From Microbacteriaceae bacterium (GTDB lineage: Bacteria > Actinomycetota > Actinomycetes > Actinomycetales > Microbacteriaceae): a stretch of 43,754 nucleotides of DNA. A program made the translations under genes and the position numbers. Under the pieces are notes generated by a model that did no database searches, was not told the DNA's origin, and saw only the letters and a list, made by a program, of their open reading frames with translations. The stretch's first letter is position 1. Each line of letters starts with the position of its first letter. Positions 32,804 to 40,075 of this stretch are shown here, piece by piece. The stretch is from NCBI GenBank assembly GCA_003852775.1, contig RDDZ01000033.1, positions 1-43,754 of the forward strand. Direction: 5' to 3'.

Positions 32804-33313
32804 CTAGGCGGCGTCGCCCGCCCGCGCCTCCGTCTCGCGGGGGAGCTCCGGCTCGTCACCGGTGCCCAGGATGCCGCGCATCCGCTGCGACACCCGGCCG
32901 ACGACGGCCTTCTCGTCGGCGTCGAGGGGGTCGAGGAACCACTCCCGGATGGCGGTGATGTGGTCGGGCGTCGCGGTCTGGAACAGCCGTTCGCCGTCGT
33001 CGGTGAGGGTGACCATCACGCCGCGACCATCGGTCTCGCACTCGCGGCGTTCGAGGAGGCCGCGCGCCTCCATGCGCGACACCTGGTGCGAGACGCGGCT
33101 CTTCTCCCACACGAGCCGCTCGGCGAGCTCGCCCGTCCGCAGAGTGTGGTCGGGCGCCTGCCACAGGCCGAGCAGCACGAGGTACTCGGGGTGCGAGAGG
33201 CCCGCATCGTCTTGGAGCCGCCGGTCGAGGGCCGCGATGAGCTCGCGCGCGCCTCGGAAGTAGGCGAGCCAGACGCCCCAGTCCTCGGGGTCCACGTCAG
33301 GCGGTGTCGACAT
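32804..33313 (-). CDS. MarR-family transcriptional regulator
   Basis: A 169-residue winged-helix regulator. The core is LRTGELAERLVWEKSRVSHQVSRMEARGLLERRECETDGRGVMVTLTDDG, i.e. the recognition helix followed by the DxRG wing of MarR proteins. It is divergent from the FMN reductase gene with a MarR-like palindrome between them, so it most likely represses that gene and itself. ATG 33313 follows a TATCCT hexamer by six bases. The ligand may be a quinone, phenolic compound or oxidant, judging from similar pairs; unproven. Confidence 0.9.
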   Translation of the reverse strand: MSTPPDVDPEDWGVWLAYFRGARELIAALDRRLQDDAGLSHPEYLVLLGLWQAPDHTLRTGELAERLVWEKSRVSHQVSRMEARGLLERRECETDGRGVMVTLTDDGERLFQTATPDHITAIREWFLDPLDADEKAVVGRVSQRMRGILGTGDEPELPRETEARAGDAA

Positions 33314-33319
33314 GCGCTC

Positions 33320-33325
33320 AGGATA
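33320..33325 (-). promoter_or_regulatory. -10 hexamer of leaderless marR-type transcript
   Basis: TATCCT on the minus strand, six bases before ATG 33313. The operator palindrome starts ten bases upstream. Confidence 0.6.
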
Positions 33326-33335
33326 GTCACAGGAA

Positions 33336-33354
33336 TAGGTTGATGCTTCAACTA
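33336..33354. promoter_or_regulatory. MarR-type operator between regulator and reductase
   Basis: TAGGTTGATGCTTCAACTA, an imperfect palindrome (6 of 8 paired positions around a 3-base centre). It overlaps a TTGATG -35 box (33340-33345) for the plus-strand gene, with a TAGGGT -10 (33362-33367) 16 bases later. Placement suits repression of the reductase, with the regulator's own -10 close by. Confidence 0.6.
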
Positions 33355-33400
33355 GTTCTGCTAGGGTGACGTGTCATCGAAACCTCAGGAGGATCACGGA

Positions 33401-33997
33401 ATGAGCAGCGAGCTCCGCATCGGAATCATCATCGGCAGCACCCGCCCCGGCCGCGTCGGCCCGCAGGTCGCCCAGTGGCTCCAGGAGCACGCCGCGCGCC
33501 TCGGTGAGGCCGTCTACGAGGTCGTCGACATCGTCGACTTCGCCCTGCCGCTGCTCGACGAGGCCGTGCCCGCCTCCGCCGGCCGCTACGCCAACGCCCA
33601 CACCATCGCGTGGGCCGAGAAGATCGACACCTACGACGGCTTCGTCTTCGTGACCCCCGAGTACAACCACGCGCCGTCGCCCGCGCTGCTCAACGCGCTC
33701 TCGTTCGTCTCGCGCGAGTGGAACGACAAGGCCGCCGGCATCGTCAGCTACGGCGCGAGCGCGAGCGGCGCCCGCGCGGCCGAGATGCTGCGCCCGATCC
33801 TCGGCGAGCTGCAGATCGCCGACGTGCGCCAGCACATCGCGCTCTCGCTCATCACCGACTTCGAGAACTACAGCACCTTCGCCCCCTCGGAGAAGCACCT
33901 CGCGGGCGTGCAGACGCTCGTCGAGCAGCTCGAGGACTGGGCCGGCGCCCTCAAGGGCGTGCGCGCCGCCAAGCTGGAGGCCGCCGCCGCGGCCTGA
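33401..33997 (+). CDS. NAD(P)H-dependent FMN reductase family protein
   Basis: A 198-residue flavodoxin-fold flavoprotein. The FMN phosphate loop is IIIGSTRPGRVGPQVAQWL (residues 8-26), and the flavin-ring motif is TPEYNHAPSPALLNALSF. Proteins of this group (SsuE/ArsH/azoreductase-like) reduce free flavin, quinones or azo dyes with NAD(P)H. ATG 33401 follows AGGAGGA. Controlled in all likelihood by the divergent MarR protein. A long perfect hairpin closes the transcript. Confidence 0.88.
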   Translation: MSSELRIGIIIGSTRPGRVGPQVAQWLQEHAARLGEAVYEVVDIVDFALPLLDEAVPASAGRYANAHTIAWAEKIDTYDGFVFVTPEYNHAPSPALLNALSFVSREWNDKAAGIVSYGASASGARAAEMLRPILGELQIADVRQHIALSLITDFENYSTFAPSEKHLAGVQTLVEQLEDWAGALKGVRAAKLEAAAAA

Positions 33998-34016
33998 GCC
34001 GCATGAGAGAACCCTC

Positions 34017-34057
34017 AGACAGCCGCCCCGAGACCACCCGTCTCGGGGCGGCTGTCT
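34017..34057 (+). terminator. Strong 18-bp hairpin after the FMN reductase
   Basis: AGACAGCCGCCCCGAGAC (34017-34034) pairs perfectly with GTCTCGGGGCGGCTGTCT (34040-34057) around a five-base loop. It lies 20 bases after the reductase stop. Its last base is the first base of the TATCCT hexamer of putA, so terminator and next promoter abut. No U tract. Confidence 0.75.
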
Positions 34058-34062
34058 ATCCT
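34057..34062 (+). promoter_or_regulatory. -10 hexamer of leaderless putA transcript
   Basis: TATCCT, six bases, ATG 34069. The GGAGG directly touching the ATG is too close to act as a ribosome site, which favours a leaderless start. Confidence 0.5.
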
Positions 34063-34068
34063 CGGAGG

Positions 34069-37000
34069 ATGGCGGTTCCCCCCGATCTGCCGACCGTCGA
34101 CGAGACGGTCGCGCTCGTCCGTCGCTGGCTCGCGGCCGCATCCGAGGTGAGACCGGACGCCGGGGCCGAGCGGCTCGCCGGGCTGCTGCGCGACCCCGAC
34201 GGCCTCGACTTCGCGCTCGGCTTCGTCGACCGCGTCGTGCGACCCGAGGATCCGCGCGTCGCCGCGAAGAACTTCGAGCGGCTGTCCCGCCGCGTTCCGC
34301 GCTTCCTGCCGTGGTACCTGCGCGTGCTCATCGTGCTGGGCGGCGGGTTCTCGCTGCTCGCGCCGCGCGTCGTCATCCCGATCGCCCGTCGCGCCCTGCG
34401 CTACATGGTGAGCCACCTCGTGATCGACGCGACGCCGAAGGCGCTCGACAAGTCGCTCGCCGAGCTCCGCTCGACCGGGGCCCGGCTCAACGTCAACCTC
34501 CTCGGCGAGGCGGTGCTCGGCGACCGCGAGGCGGCCCGCCGCCTCCAGGGCACGCGCGAGCTCCTCGCCCGCGACGACGTCGACTACGTGTCGGTCAAGG
34601 TCTCGGCGGTCGCCGCGCAGCTGAACCTCTGGGGCTTCGACGAGACGGTCGAGCGCGTCGTCGAGCTCCTGCGCCCGCTCTACCTCGACGCGGCCACCTC
34701 GCGCTCGCGCCCGCGCAAGTTCATCAACCTCGACATGGAGGAGTACCGCGACCTCGGGCTAACGATCGCGGTGTTCACGCGCCTGCTCGAGGAGCCCGAG
34801 CTGCACGGGCTGGAGGCGGGCGTCGCGCTGCAGGCCTACCTGCCCGACTCGGTCGCCGCGCTCGCGCACCTCACCGAGTGGGCCCAGCGCCGCGTCGCCG
34901 CCGGCGGGGCCGGCATCAAGGTGCGCATCGTCAAGGGCGCCAACCTCCCGATGGAGCGCGTCGACGCGACCATCCACGGCTGGCCGCTCGCGACCTGGGC
35001 CACCAAGCAGCAGACCGACACGAACTACAAGCGGATGCTCGTGGCCGCGCTCACCCCCGAGGCCACCTCGGCCGTGCGGATCGGCGTCGCGGGACACAAC
35101 CTCTTCGACCTCGCCTTCGCCTGGCTGCTCGCGACCCGCCGCGAGATCGACCACCAGCTCGACATCGAGATGCTGCTCGGCATGGCGCCCGCCCAGGCGC
35201 GAGCGGTGCGCGCCGACACACGGCGGCTCCTCCTCTACACGCCCGTCGTGCACCCCGGCGAGTTCGACGCGGCGATCAGCTACCTCGTGCGCCGCCTCGA
35301 GGAGAACGCGAGCGGCGAGAACTTCATCTCGAGCCTCTACGACCTCGACGACCCCGCGGTCTTCCGGCGCGAGGCGGAGCGGTTCGCGGCATCCCTCGAC
35401 GACCTCGACGACGTGGTGCCCCCCGCCAACCGCACCCAGAATCGGCTGAGCCCCCCGCTGCCGCGCGCGCCGCAGGCCTTCCGCAACGAGCCTGACACCG
35501 ACCCCGCGCTCGTCGCCAACAGGGTGTGGGCGGAGGGAGTGCTCGAGCGCTCCCGCACGACGCGCCTCGGGCTCGACACGATCGCCGACGCACGCATCGA
35601 CGACCCCGGGATGCTCGACCGGCTCGTGAGCGAGACGGCGGAGGCCGGGCGCCGCTGGGCGCGGGTGCCGACGTCCACGCGCGCCGAGCTCCTCGAGCGC
35701 GTCGGCGAGGTGCTCTCGGTCTTCCGGGGGCGCTTCATCGAGATCATGGCCGCCGAGACCGGCAAGACCCTCGGTGAGGCGGATGCCGAGGTGAGCGAGG
35801 CCGTCGACTTCGCCTTCTTCTCCGCCGAGCGGGCGCGCGAGCTCGGAGCCGTGCGCGACGCGGCCTTCGCGCCCGTACCGCTCGCCCTCGTCGTGCCGCC
35901 GTGGAACTTCCCCGTCTCGATCCCCGCGGGCGGGGTGATCGCCGCGCTCGCCGCAGGCAGCGCCGTCGTGCTCAAGCCCGCGCCCCAGGCGCGCCGCTGC
36001 GGCGCGGTGCTCGCGGAGGCGCTGTGGGAGGCCGGCGTCCCGCGCGAGGTGCTGCGGCTCGTCGATGTCGACGAGGACGGGCTCGGGCAGCGGCTCGTGA
36101 CCGCGCCGGAGGTCGGCCGCGTGCTGCTCACCGGGTCGTTCGAGACGGCCGCGCTCTTCCGCTCGTGGCGCCCAGACCTCCCGCTCCTCGCCGAGACGAG
36201 CGGCAAGAACGCGATCGTCGTGACACCCTCGGCCGACCTCGACCTCGCCGTCAGGGACATCGTGCAGAGCGCGTTCGGCAACGCCGGGCAGAAGTGCTCG
36301 GCCGCGTCGCTCGCGATCCTGGTCGGCACCGTCGCCGACTCGGAGCGCTTCCGCCGCCAGCTCGCGGACGCCGTGTCGAGCCTCGCGGTCGGGTGGCCGC
36401 AGGACGCGGGCTCCGTCGTCGGACCGCTCATCGAGCCGCCGGGTCGGAAGCTCGCGCGCGCTCTCTCGGCCCTCGACGAGGGCGAGAGCTGGCTCGTCGC
36501 CCCACGGCAGCTCGACGAGACCGGCCGACTGTGGGCGCCGGGCGTGCGCGAGGGGGTGGCGCCGGGGTCCGAGTTCCACCGCACCGAGTACTTCGGGCCC
36601 GTGCTCGGCCTCATGCGGGCCGCCGACCTCGACGAGGCCCTCGACCTCCAGAACGGCGTCCCCTACGGGCTCACGGCCGGCATCCAGTCGCTCGACGCCG
36701 ACGAGGTGGCGGCGTGGATCGACCGCGTGCAGGCGGGCAACCTCTACGTCAACCGGCCCATCACGGGCGCGATCGTGCGTCGACAGCCGTTCGGCGGCTG
36801 GAAGCGATCGTCCGTCGGACCGGGCGCGAAGGCGGGCGGCCCGAACACGCTCCTCGTGATGGGCGACTGGCGCCCCGTCCCCGCGCCGCCCGCGGGCGAC
36901 CTGCGGCTCGACGGACTCGCCCCGCGCGTGCGGGGGCTCGTCGAGGCGTTCCAGCGCGCGCTCGACTACGAGGGCTTCGACGCCGTGCGCCGGGGCGCGC

Positions 37001-37497
37001 TCTCGGACGCGGCGGCGTGGGACGAGGAGTTCGGCCGGTCGCGCGACGAGTCGCAGCTCGGCGTCGAGCGCAACATCCTCCGCTACCGCCCCACTCCCGT
37101 CACGGTGCGTCTCGCGGAGCGCGGCTCCCTCGCCGAGCTCGTGCGCGTGCTCGCGGCGGCGGCCCTCGCCCGCGCACAGCTCGCGATCAGCTCCGCCGTG
37201 CCCCTGCGCACGGGTCGCGCCTTCGACGACCCCGGCTGGACGGCGGTCGTCGAACCGGATGCCGCCTTCGCCGCGCGGGTCGCCCGCGAGGTGCCCGAGC
37301 GCATCCGACTCGTCGGCGGCGACGCGCGCGCCCTCGCGAAGCAGCTCGCCGCCCGGCCCGAGGTGACGCTCTACGCGGCGCCCGTGACGGCCGCGGGGCG
37401 CATCGAGCTGCTCCCGTTCCTGCGCGAGCAGGCCGTGTCGATCACCGCGCACCGCTTCGGCACGCCCGACCGCGCGATGATCGAGCTCTCCGTCTAA
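34069..37497 (+). CDS. putA: Bifunctional proline dehydrogenase / P5C dehydrogenase
   Basis: A 1142-residue two-step enzyme turning proline into glutamate. The FAD-dependent proline dehydrogenase barrel is at about residues 100-440 (NVNLLGEAVLGDREA, GAGIKVRIVKGANLPMER, FASLYDL-like end). The aldehyde dehydrogenase domain is at about 490-960, with PPWNFPVSIPAGG, the general base Glu709 in LLAETSGKN and the nucleophile Cys743 in FGNAGQKCSAAS. A C-terminal region of about 180 residues follows. There is no N-terminal ribbon-helix-helix, so it does not repress its own gene as in E. coli. An in-frame ATG at 34003 exists, but reading from it would translate the terminator hairpin, so ATG 34069 is preferred. 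P5C dehydrogenase activity would also finish ornithine breakdown from RocD (40072). Confidence 0.94.
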   Translation: MAVPPDLPTVDETVALVRRWLAAASEVRPDAGAERLAGLLRDPDGLDFALGFVDRVVRPEDPRVAAKNFERLSRRVPRFLPWYLRVLIVLGGGFSLLAPRVVIPIARRALRYMVSHLVIDATPKALDKSLAELRSTGARLNVNLLGEAVLGDREAARRLQGTRELLARDDVDYVSVKVSAVAAQLNLWGFDETVERVVELLRPLYLDAATSRSRPRKFINLDMEEYRDLGLTIAVFTRLLEEPELHGLEAGVALQAYLPDSVAALAHLTEWAQRRVAAGGAGIKVRIVKGANLPMERVDATIHGWPLATWATKQQTDTNYKRMLVAALTPEATSAVRIGVAGHNLFDLAFAWLLATRREIDHQLDIEMLLGMAPAQARAVRADTRRLLLYTPVVHPGEFDAAISYLVRRLEENASGENFISSLYDLDDPAVFRREAERFAASLDDLDDVVPPANRTQNRLSPPLPRAPQAFRNEPDTDPALVANRVWAEGVLERSRTTRLGLDTIADARIDDPGMLDRLVSETAEAGRRWARVPTSTRAELLERVGEVLSVFRGRFIEIMAAETGKTLGEADAEVSEAVDFAFFSAERARELGAVRDAAFAPVPLALVVPPWNFPVSIPAGGVIAALAAGSAVVLKPAPQARRCGAVLAEALWEAGVPREVLRLVDVDEDGLGQRLVTAPEVGRVLLTGSFETAALFRSWRPDLPLLAETSGKNAIVVTPSADLDLAVRDIVQSAFGNAGQKCSAASLAILVGTVADSERFRRQLADAVSSLAVGWPQDAGSVVGPLIEPPGRKLARALSALDEGESWLVAPRQLDETGRLWAPGVREGVAPGSEFHRTEYFGPVLGLMRAADLDEALDLQNGVPYGLTAGIQSLDADEVAAWIDRVQAGNLYVNRPITGAIVRRQPFGGWKRSSVGPGAKAGGPNTLLVMGDWRPVPAPPAGDLRLDGLAPRVRGLVEAFQRALDYEGFDAVRRGALSDAAAWDEEFGRSRDESQLGVERNILRYRPTPVTVRLAERGSLAELVRVLAAAALARAQLAISSAVPLRTGRAFDDPGWTAVVEPDAAFAARVAREVPERIRLVGGDARALAKQLAARPEVTLYAAPVTAAGRIELLPFLREQAVSITAHRFGTPDRAMIELSV

Positions 37498-37507
37498 CTT
37501 GGGACCC

Positions 37508-38338
37508 ATGACGGTCCCCACGATCACCCTCAACACCGGCGCCGAGATCCCGCAGCTCGGGCTCGGCACCTGGCCGCTCGACGACGCCCAGGTCGCCGAC
37601 GCGGTCGAGGCCGCGGCCTCGCTCGGCTACCGCCACATCGACACCGCCACCCGCTACGGCAACGAGGCCGGCGTGGGGGAGGGCATCCGCCGCACGGGCA
37701 TCCCGCGCGAGCAGTTCTTCGTCACGACGAAGCTCGACGGCGAGTTCCAGGGAGACGACAAGGCGATCGGCGGCCTCGAGGCGGCTCTCGACCGCATGGG
37801 CTTCGACTACGTCGACCTGCTGCTCATGCACTGGCCGCTGCCGGGGCGCGACCTCTACGTCGACACGTGGCGCACCTTCGAGAAGCTGCACGCCGACGGC
37901 CGCGCGCGTGCGATCGGCGTCTCCAACTTCCGGGTCGAGCACCTCGAGCGGCTGCTCGCCGAGACCGACGTCGTGCCGGCGGTGAACCAGATCCAGCTCA
38001 ACCCGCACGTCACGCGCCCCGCGCAGCGGGAGTACGGCGAGGCGCACGGCATCGTGACCGAGTCGTGGAGCCCGCTCGGGGGAGACGGCGCGGGCGTGCT
38101 GCGCGAGCCGGTCGTGGCGCAGCTCGCCGAGCGCGTCGGTCGCACCCCGGCGCAGGTCGTGCTGCGCTGGCACGTGCAGCAGGGACTCGTCGTGATCCCC
38201 AAGTCGGCGAACCCCGATCGGATGCGCGACAACCTCGCGATCTTCGACTTCGCGCTCTCCGCCGAGGACATGGACGCCCTCGCGACCCTCTCGCAGGGGC
38301 CGGATGCGGGCGTCGACTCGAACGTGTCGGGGCACTAG
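37508..38338 (+). CDS. Aldo/keto reductase
   Basis: A 276-residue NADPH-dependent reductase of the 2,5-diketo-gluconate reductase-like branch. The catalytic set is visible: Asp and Tyr in HIDTATRYGNEAGVG, Lys in FVTTKLDG and His in LLLMHWPLPG. The cofactor loop is VVIPKSANPDRMRDN, where the K-S-x-x-x-x-R pattern indicates NADPH. Reduces aldehydes or ketones; substrate not predictable. A TAACTT hexamer precedes ATG 37508 by seven bases. Follows putA by 10 bases. Confidence 0.92.
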   Translation: MTVPTITLNTGAEIPQLGLGTWPLDDAQVADAVEAAASLGYRHIDTATRYGNEAGVGEGIRRTGIPREQFFVTTKLDGEFQGDDKAIGGLEAALDRMGFDYVDLLLMHWPLPGRDLYVDTWRTFEKLHADGRARAIGVSNFRVEHLERLLAETDVVPAVNQIQLNPHVTRPAQREYGEAHGIVTESWSPLGGDGAGVLREPVVAQLAERVGRTPAQVVLRWHVQQGLVVIPKSANPDRMRDNLAIFDFALSAEDMDALATLSQGPDAGVDSNVSGH

Positions 38339-38349
38339 ACCAGGGGGCG

Positions 38350-38685
38350 TCAGGCCCCGCCGAGCGCCGCCTCCACGAGCGCCCGCACGCGCTCCGGCGG
38401 CACGCCTGCCTCGTGCGCGGCGGCGGCGAGCTCGGCCGCGAGCTCCTGCACCCGGCGCTCCGCCGCATCCGGCGACCACGCGACGACCGTGCCGTTGCGT
38501 CCGCGGGTCTCGATCGCGCCCGACGCCTCGAGCTCCTTGTAGGCCCGCGCCACGGTGCCGGGCGCGAGGCCGAGGTCGGCGGCGAGTTGCCGCACGGTGG
38601 GGAGGCGCGATCCGGCGGGGCGCGTGCCGTCGCGCATCTCGGCGAGCAGACGGTCGCGCAGCTGCTCGTAGGGGGCCGCGGTCAT
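38350..38685 (-). CDS. GntR-family regulator, YtrA type
   Basis: A 111-residue regulator. The GntR winged helix (about 5-72) has YEQLRDRLLAEMRDG and SRLPTVRQLAADLGLAPGTVARAYKELEASGAIETRGRNGT. Only a short helical tail follows, as in the YtrA subfamily, which usually controls ABC transporter genes. Its ATG overlaps the stop of the Lrp gene by one base, so the two regulators are made from one message. Convergent with the aldo/keto reductase. No ABC genes adjoin, so the target is unknown. Confidence 0.88.
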   Translation of the reverse strand: MTAAPYEQLRDRLLAEMRDGTRPAGSRLPTVRQLAADLGLAPGTVARAYKELEASGAIETRGRNGTVVAWSPDAAERRVQELAAELAAAAHEAGVPPERVRALVEAALGGA

Positions 38686-39122
38686 CAGTCGTAGCTGCGG
38701 TGGATGAGCCGGCTCAGCACGATCGCGCTGCGCGTGTGGTCGACGCTCGGGGCGATGCGCACGCGCTCGAGGGCGTCCTCGAGGGACGGGATGTCGCGCG
38801 AGCGGATGTGCACGACGGCGTCCGCCGAACCGGTGACGGTCGCGGCGTCGACGACCTCGGGCACCTGCGACAGGATGCGCCGCAGCTCCTCGGGGGCGAC
38901 CGTGCCGCGGCAGAACAGCTCGACGTAGGCCTCGGTCGCCATCCCGTCGACCGCCGGGTCGACCTGGATCGTGAAGGCGCGGATGACGCCGTCGGCGACG
39001 AGGCGGTCGACGCGCCGCTTCACGGCGGAGGCGGAGAGGCCGACGCGGTCGCCGATGTCGCCGTAGCCCGCGCGCGAGTTCTGGCGGAGCATGTCGAGGA
39101 TGCCGTAGTCGATGTTGTCCAC
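38685..39122 (-). CDS. Lrp/AsnC-family transcriptional regulator
   Basis: A 145-residue feast/famine regulator. The HTH (about 5-55) has DYGILDMLRQNSRAGYGDIGDRVGLSASAVKRRVDRL, followed by the RAM ligand domain (about 65-140). It is divergent from the arginine hydrolase and ornithine aminotransferase genes, with TGCA-type palindromes between, so it probably controls that pathway in response to an amino acid such as arginine or ornithine. GTG 39122 follows TAGACT by six bases. Cotranscribed with a GntR regulator. Confidence 0.9.
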   Translation of the reverse strand: MDNIDYGILDMLRQNSRAGYGDIGDRVGLSASAVKRRVDRLVADGVIRAFTIQVDPAVDGMATEAYVELFCRGTVAPEELRRILSQVPEVVDAATVTGSADAVVHIRSRDIPSLEDALERVRIAPSVDHTRSAIVLSRLIHRSYD

Positions 39123-39128
39123 GTGGGG

Positions 39129-39134
39129 AGTCTA
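39129..39134 (-). promoter_or_regulatory. -10 hexamer of leaderless lrp-type transcript
   Basis: TAGACT on the minus strand, six bases before GTG 39122. Confidence 0.6.
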
Positions 39135-39151
39135 CGCGGGATCTTTGCGCG

Positions 39152-39180
39152 TGCACCCCTCGCCGTGCAGCAATCGTGCA
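39152..39180. promoter_or_regulatory. Probable Lrp operator
   Basis: Three TGCA motifs at 39152, 39166 and 39177. The last two form the 15-base palindrome TGCAGCAATCGTGCA (AT centre), the size and symmetry of Lrp/AsnC sites. It lies midway between the Lrp gene and the arginine hydrolase. Confidence 0.45.
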
Positions 39181-39226
39181 CACCACGCCCTGAAGCTCCG
39201 GATGCCTGCGTGCGACACTGGCAGGC

Positions 39227-40075
39227 ATGACCCTGACCGACCAGGCCCCGCACGTGACCGAACGGCGCGCGACGGCGCGCACCGTGCTCATGTGCCGGCC
39301 CGAGTTCTTCACCGTCAGCTACCGCATCAACCCCTGGATGCACCCCGAGGAGCCGACCGACACGGGCACCGCGCTCGCGCAGTGGCAGAAGCTCTACGAG
39401 CTCTACCTGCTCCTCGGCCACGAGGTGCACCTCATCGACCCCGTCGAGGGGTTGCCCGACATGGTCTACGCGGCCAACGGCGGCTTCGTGCTCGACGGCA
39501 TCGCCTACGGCGCCCGCTTCCAGTACCCCGAGCGCGGCCCAGAGGGTCCCGCCTACATGGAGTGGTTCCGTGCGAACGGCTTCGAGGTGCGCGAGCCCGT
39601 CTCCACGAACGAGGGCGAGGGCGACTTCCTGCTCGTGGGCGACACCATCTACGCCGGCACCGGCTTCCGATCGGATGCCGCGAGCCACGACGAGCTGCGC
39701 CGCATCTACGGCCGGGAGGTCGTGACGCTGAAGCTCGTCGACCCCGCGTTCTACCACCTCGACACCGCCTTCGCGGTGCTCGACTCCGCGGGAGGGCCGG
39801 ACTCCGTCGCCTACCTGCCGAAGGCGTTCGACGACGCGAGCCGCGCGATCCTCGAGGAGCGCTTCCCCGACGCCATCCACGTGAACGACGAGGACGCCGC
39901 CGTGCTCGGACTCAACTCCTTCAGCGACGGCAGGAACGTCGTGATCGCCTCGCGCGCCCTCGACTTCGAGCGGCAGCTGCGCGAGCGCGGCTACGTGCCC
40001 CACGGCGTCGACCTGTCGGAGCTGCTGCTCGGCGGCGGCGGCGTGAAGTGCTGCACCCTGGAGCTGCGCCGATGA
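39227..40075 (+). CDS. Arginine dihydrolase-like amidinotransferase-fold hydrolase
   Basis: A 282-residue enzyme that pipelines would call dimethylargininase (DDAH). Its blocks match, from memory, the cyanobacterial arginine dihydrolase ArgZ/AgrE: MCRPEFFTVSYRINPWM, GLPDMVYAANGGFVL, EGEGDFLLVG, YAGTGFRSD, FYHLDTAF and GGGGVKCCTLEL. The catalytic triad is Cys275, His177 and the acidic Glu131/Asp133 region. Where DDAH has an acidic residue after VFV, this protein has Asn84 (YAANGG), the residue linked in ArgZ to carrying citrulline on to ornithine. The proposed reaction is arginine to ornithine, CO2 and ammonia. This fits the overlapping next gene, an ornithine aminotransferase. A GACACT hexamer lies seven bases before ATG 39227. 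DDAH or arginine deiminase activity remains possible. Confidence 0.75.
   Translation: MTLTDQAPHVTERRATARTVLMCRPEFFTVSYRINPWMHPEEPTDTGTALAQWQKLYELYLLLGHEVHLIDPVEGLPDMVYAANGGFVLDGIAYGARFQYPERGPEGPAYMEWFRANGFEVREPVSTNEGEGDFLLVGDTIYAGTGFRSDAASHDELRRIYGREVVTLKLVDPAFYHLDTAFAVLDSAGGPDSVAYLPKAFDDASRAILEERFPDAIHVNDEDAAVLGLNSFSDGRNVVIASRALDFERQLRERGYVPHGVDLSELLLGGGGVKCCTLELRR

Noticed and set aside
34759-37569. 936-codon minus-strand open frame opposite putA
   Set aside because: Composition is shadow-like and PutA motifs on the other strand are complete.
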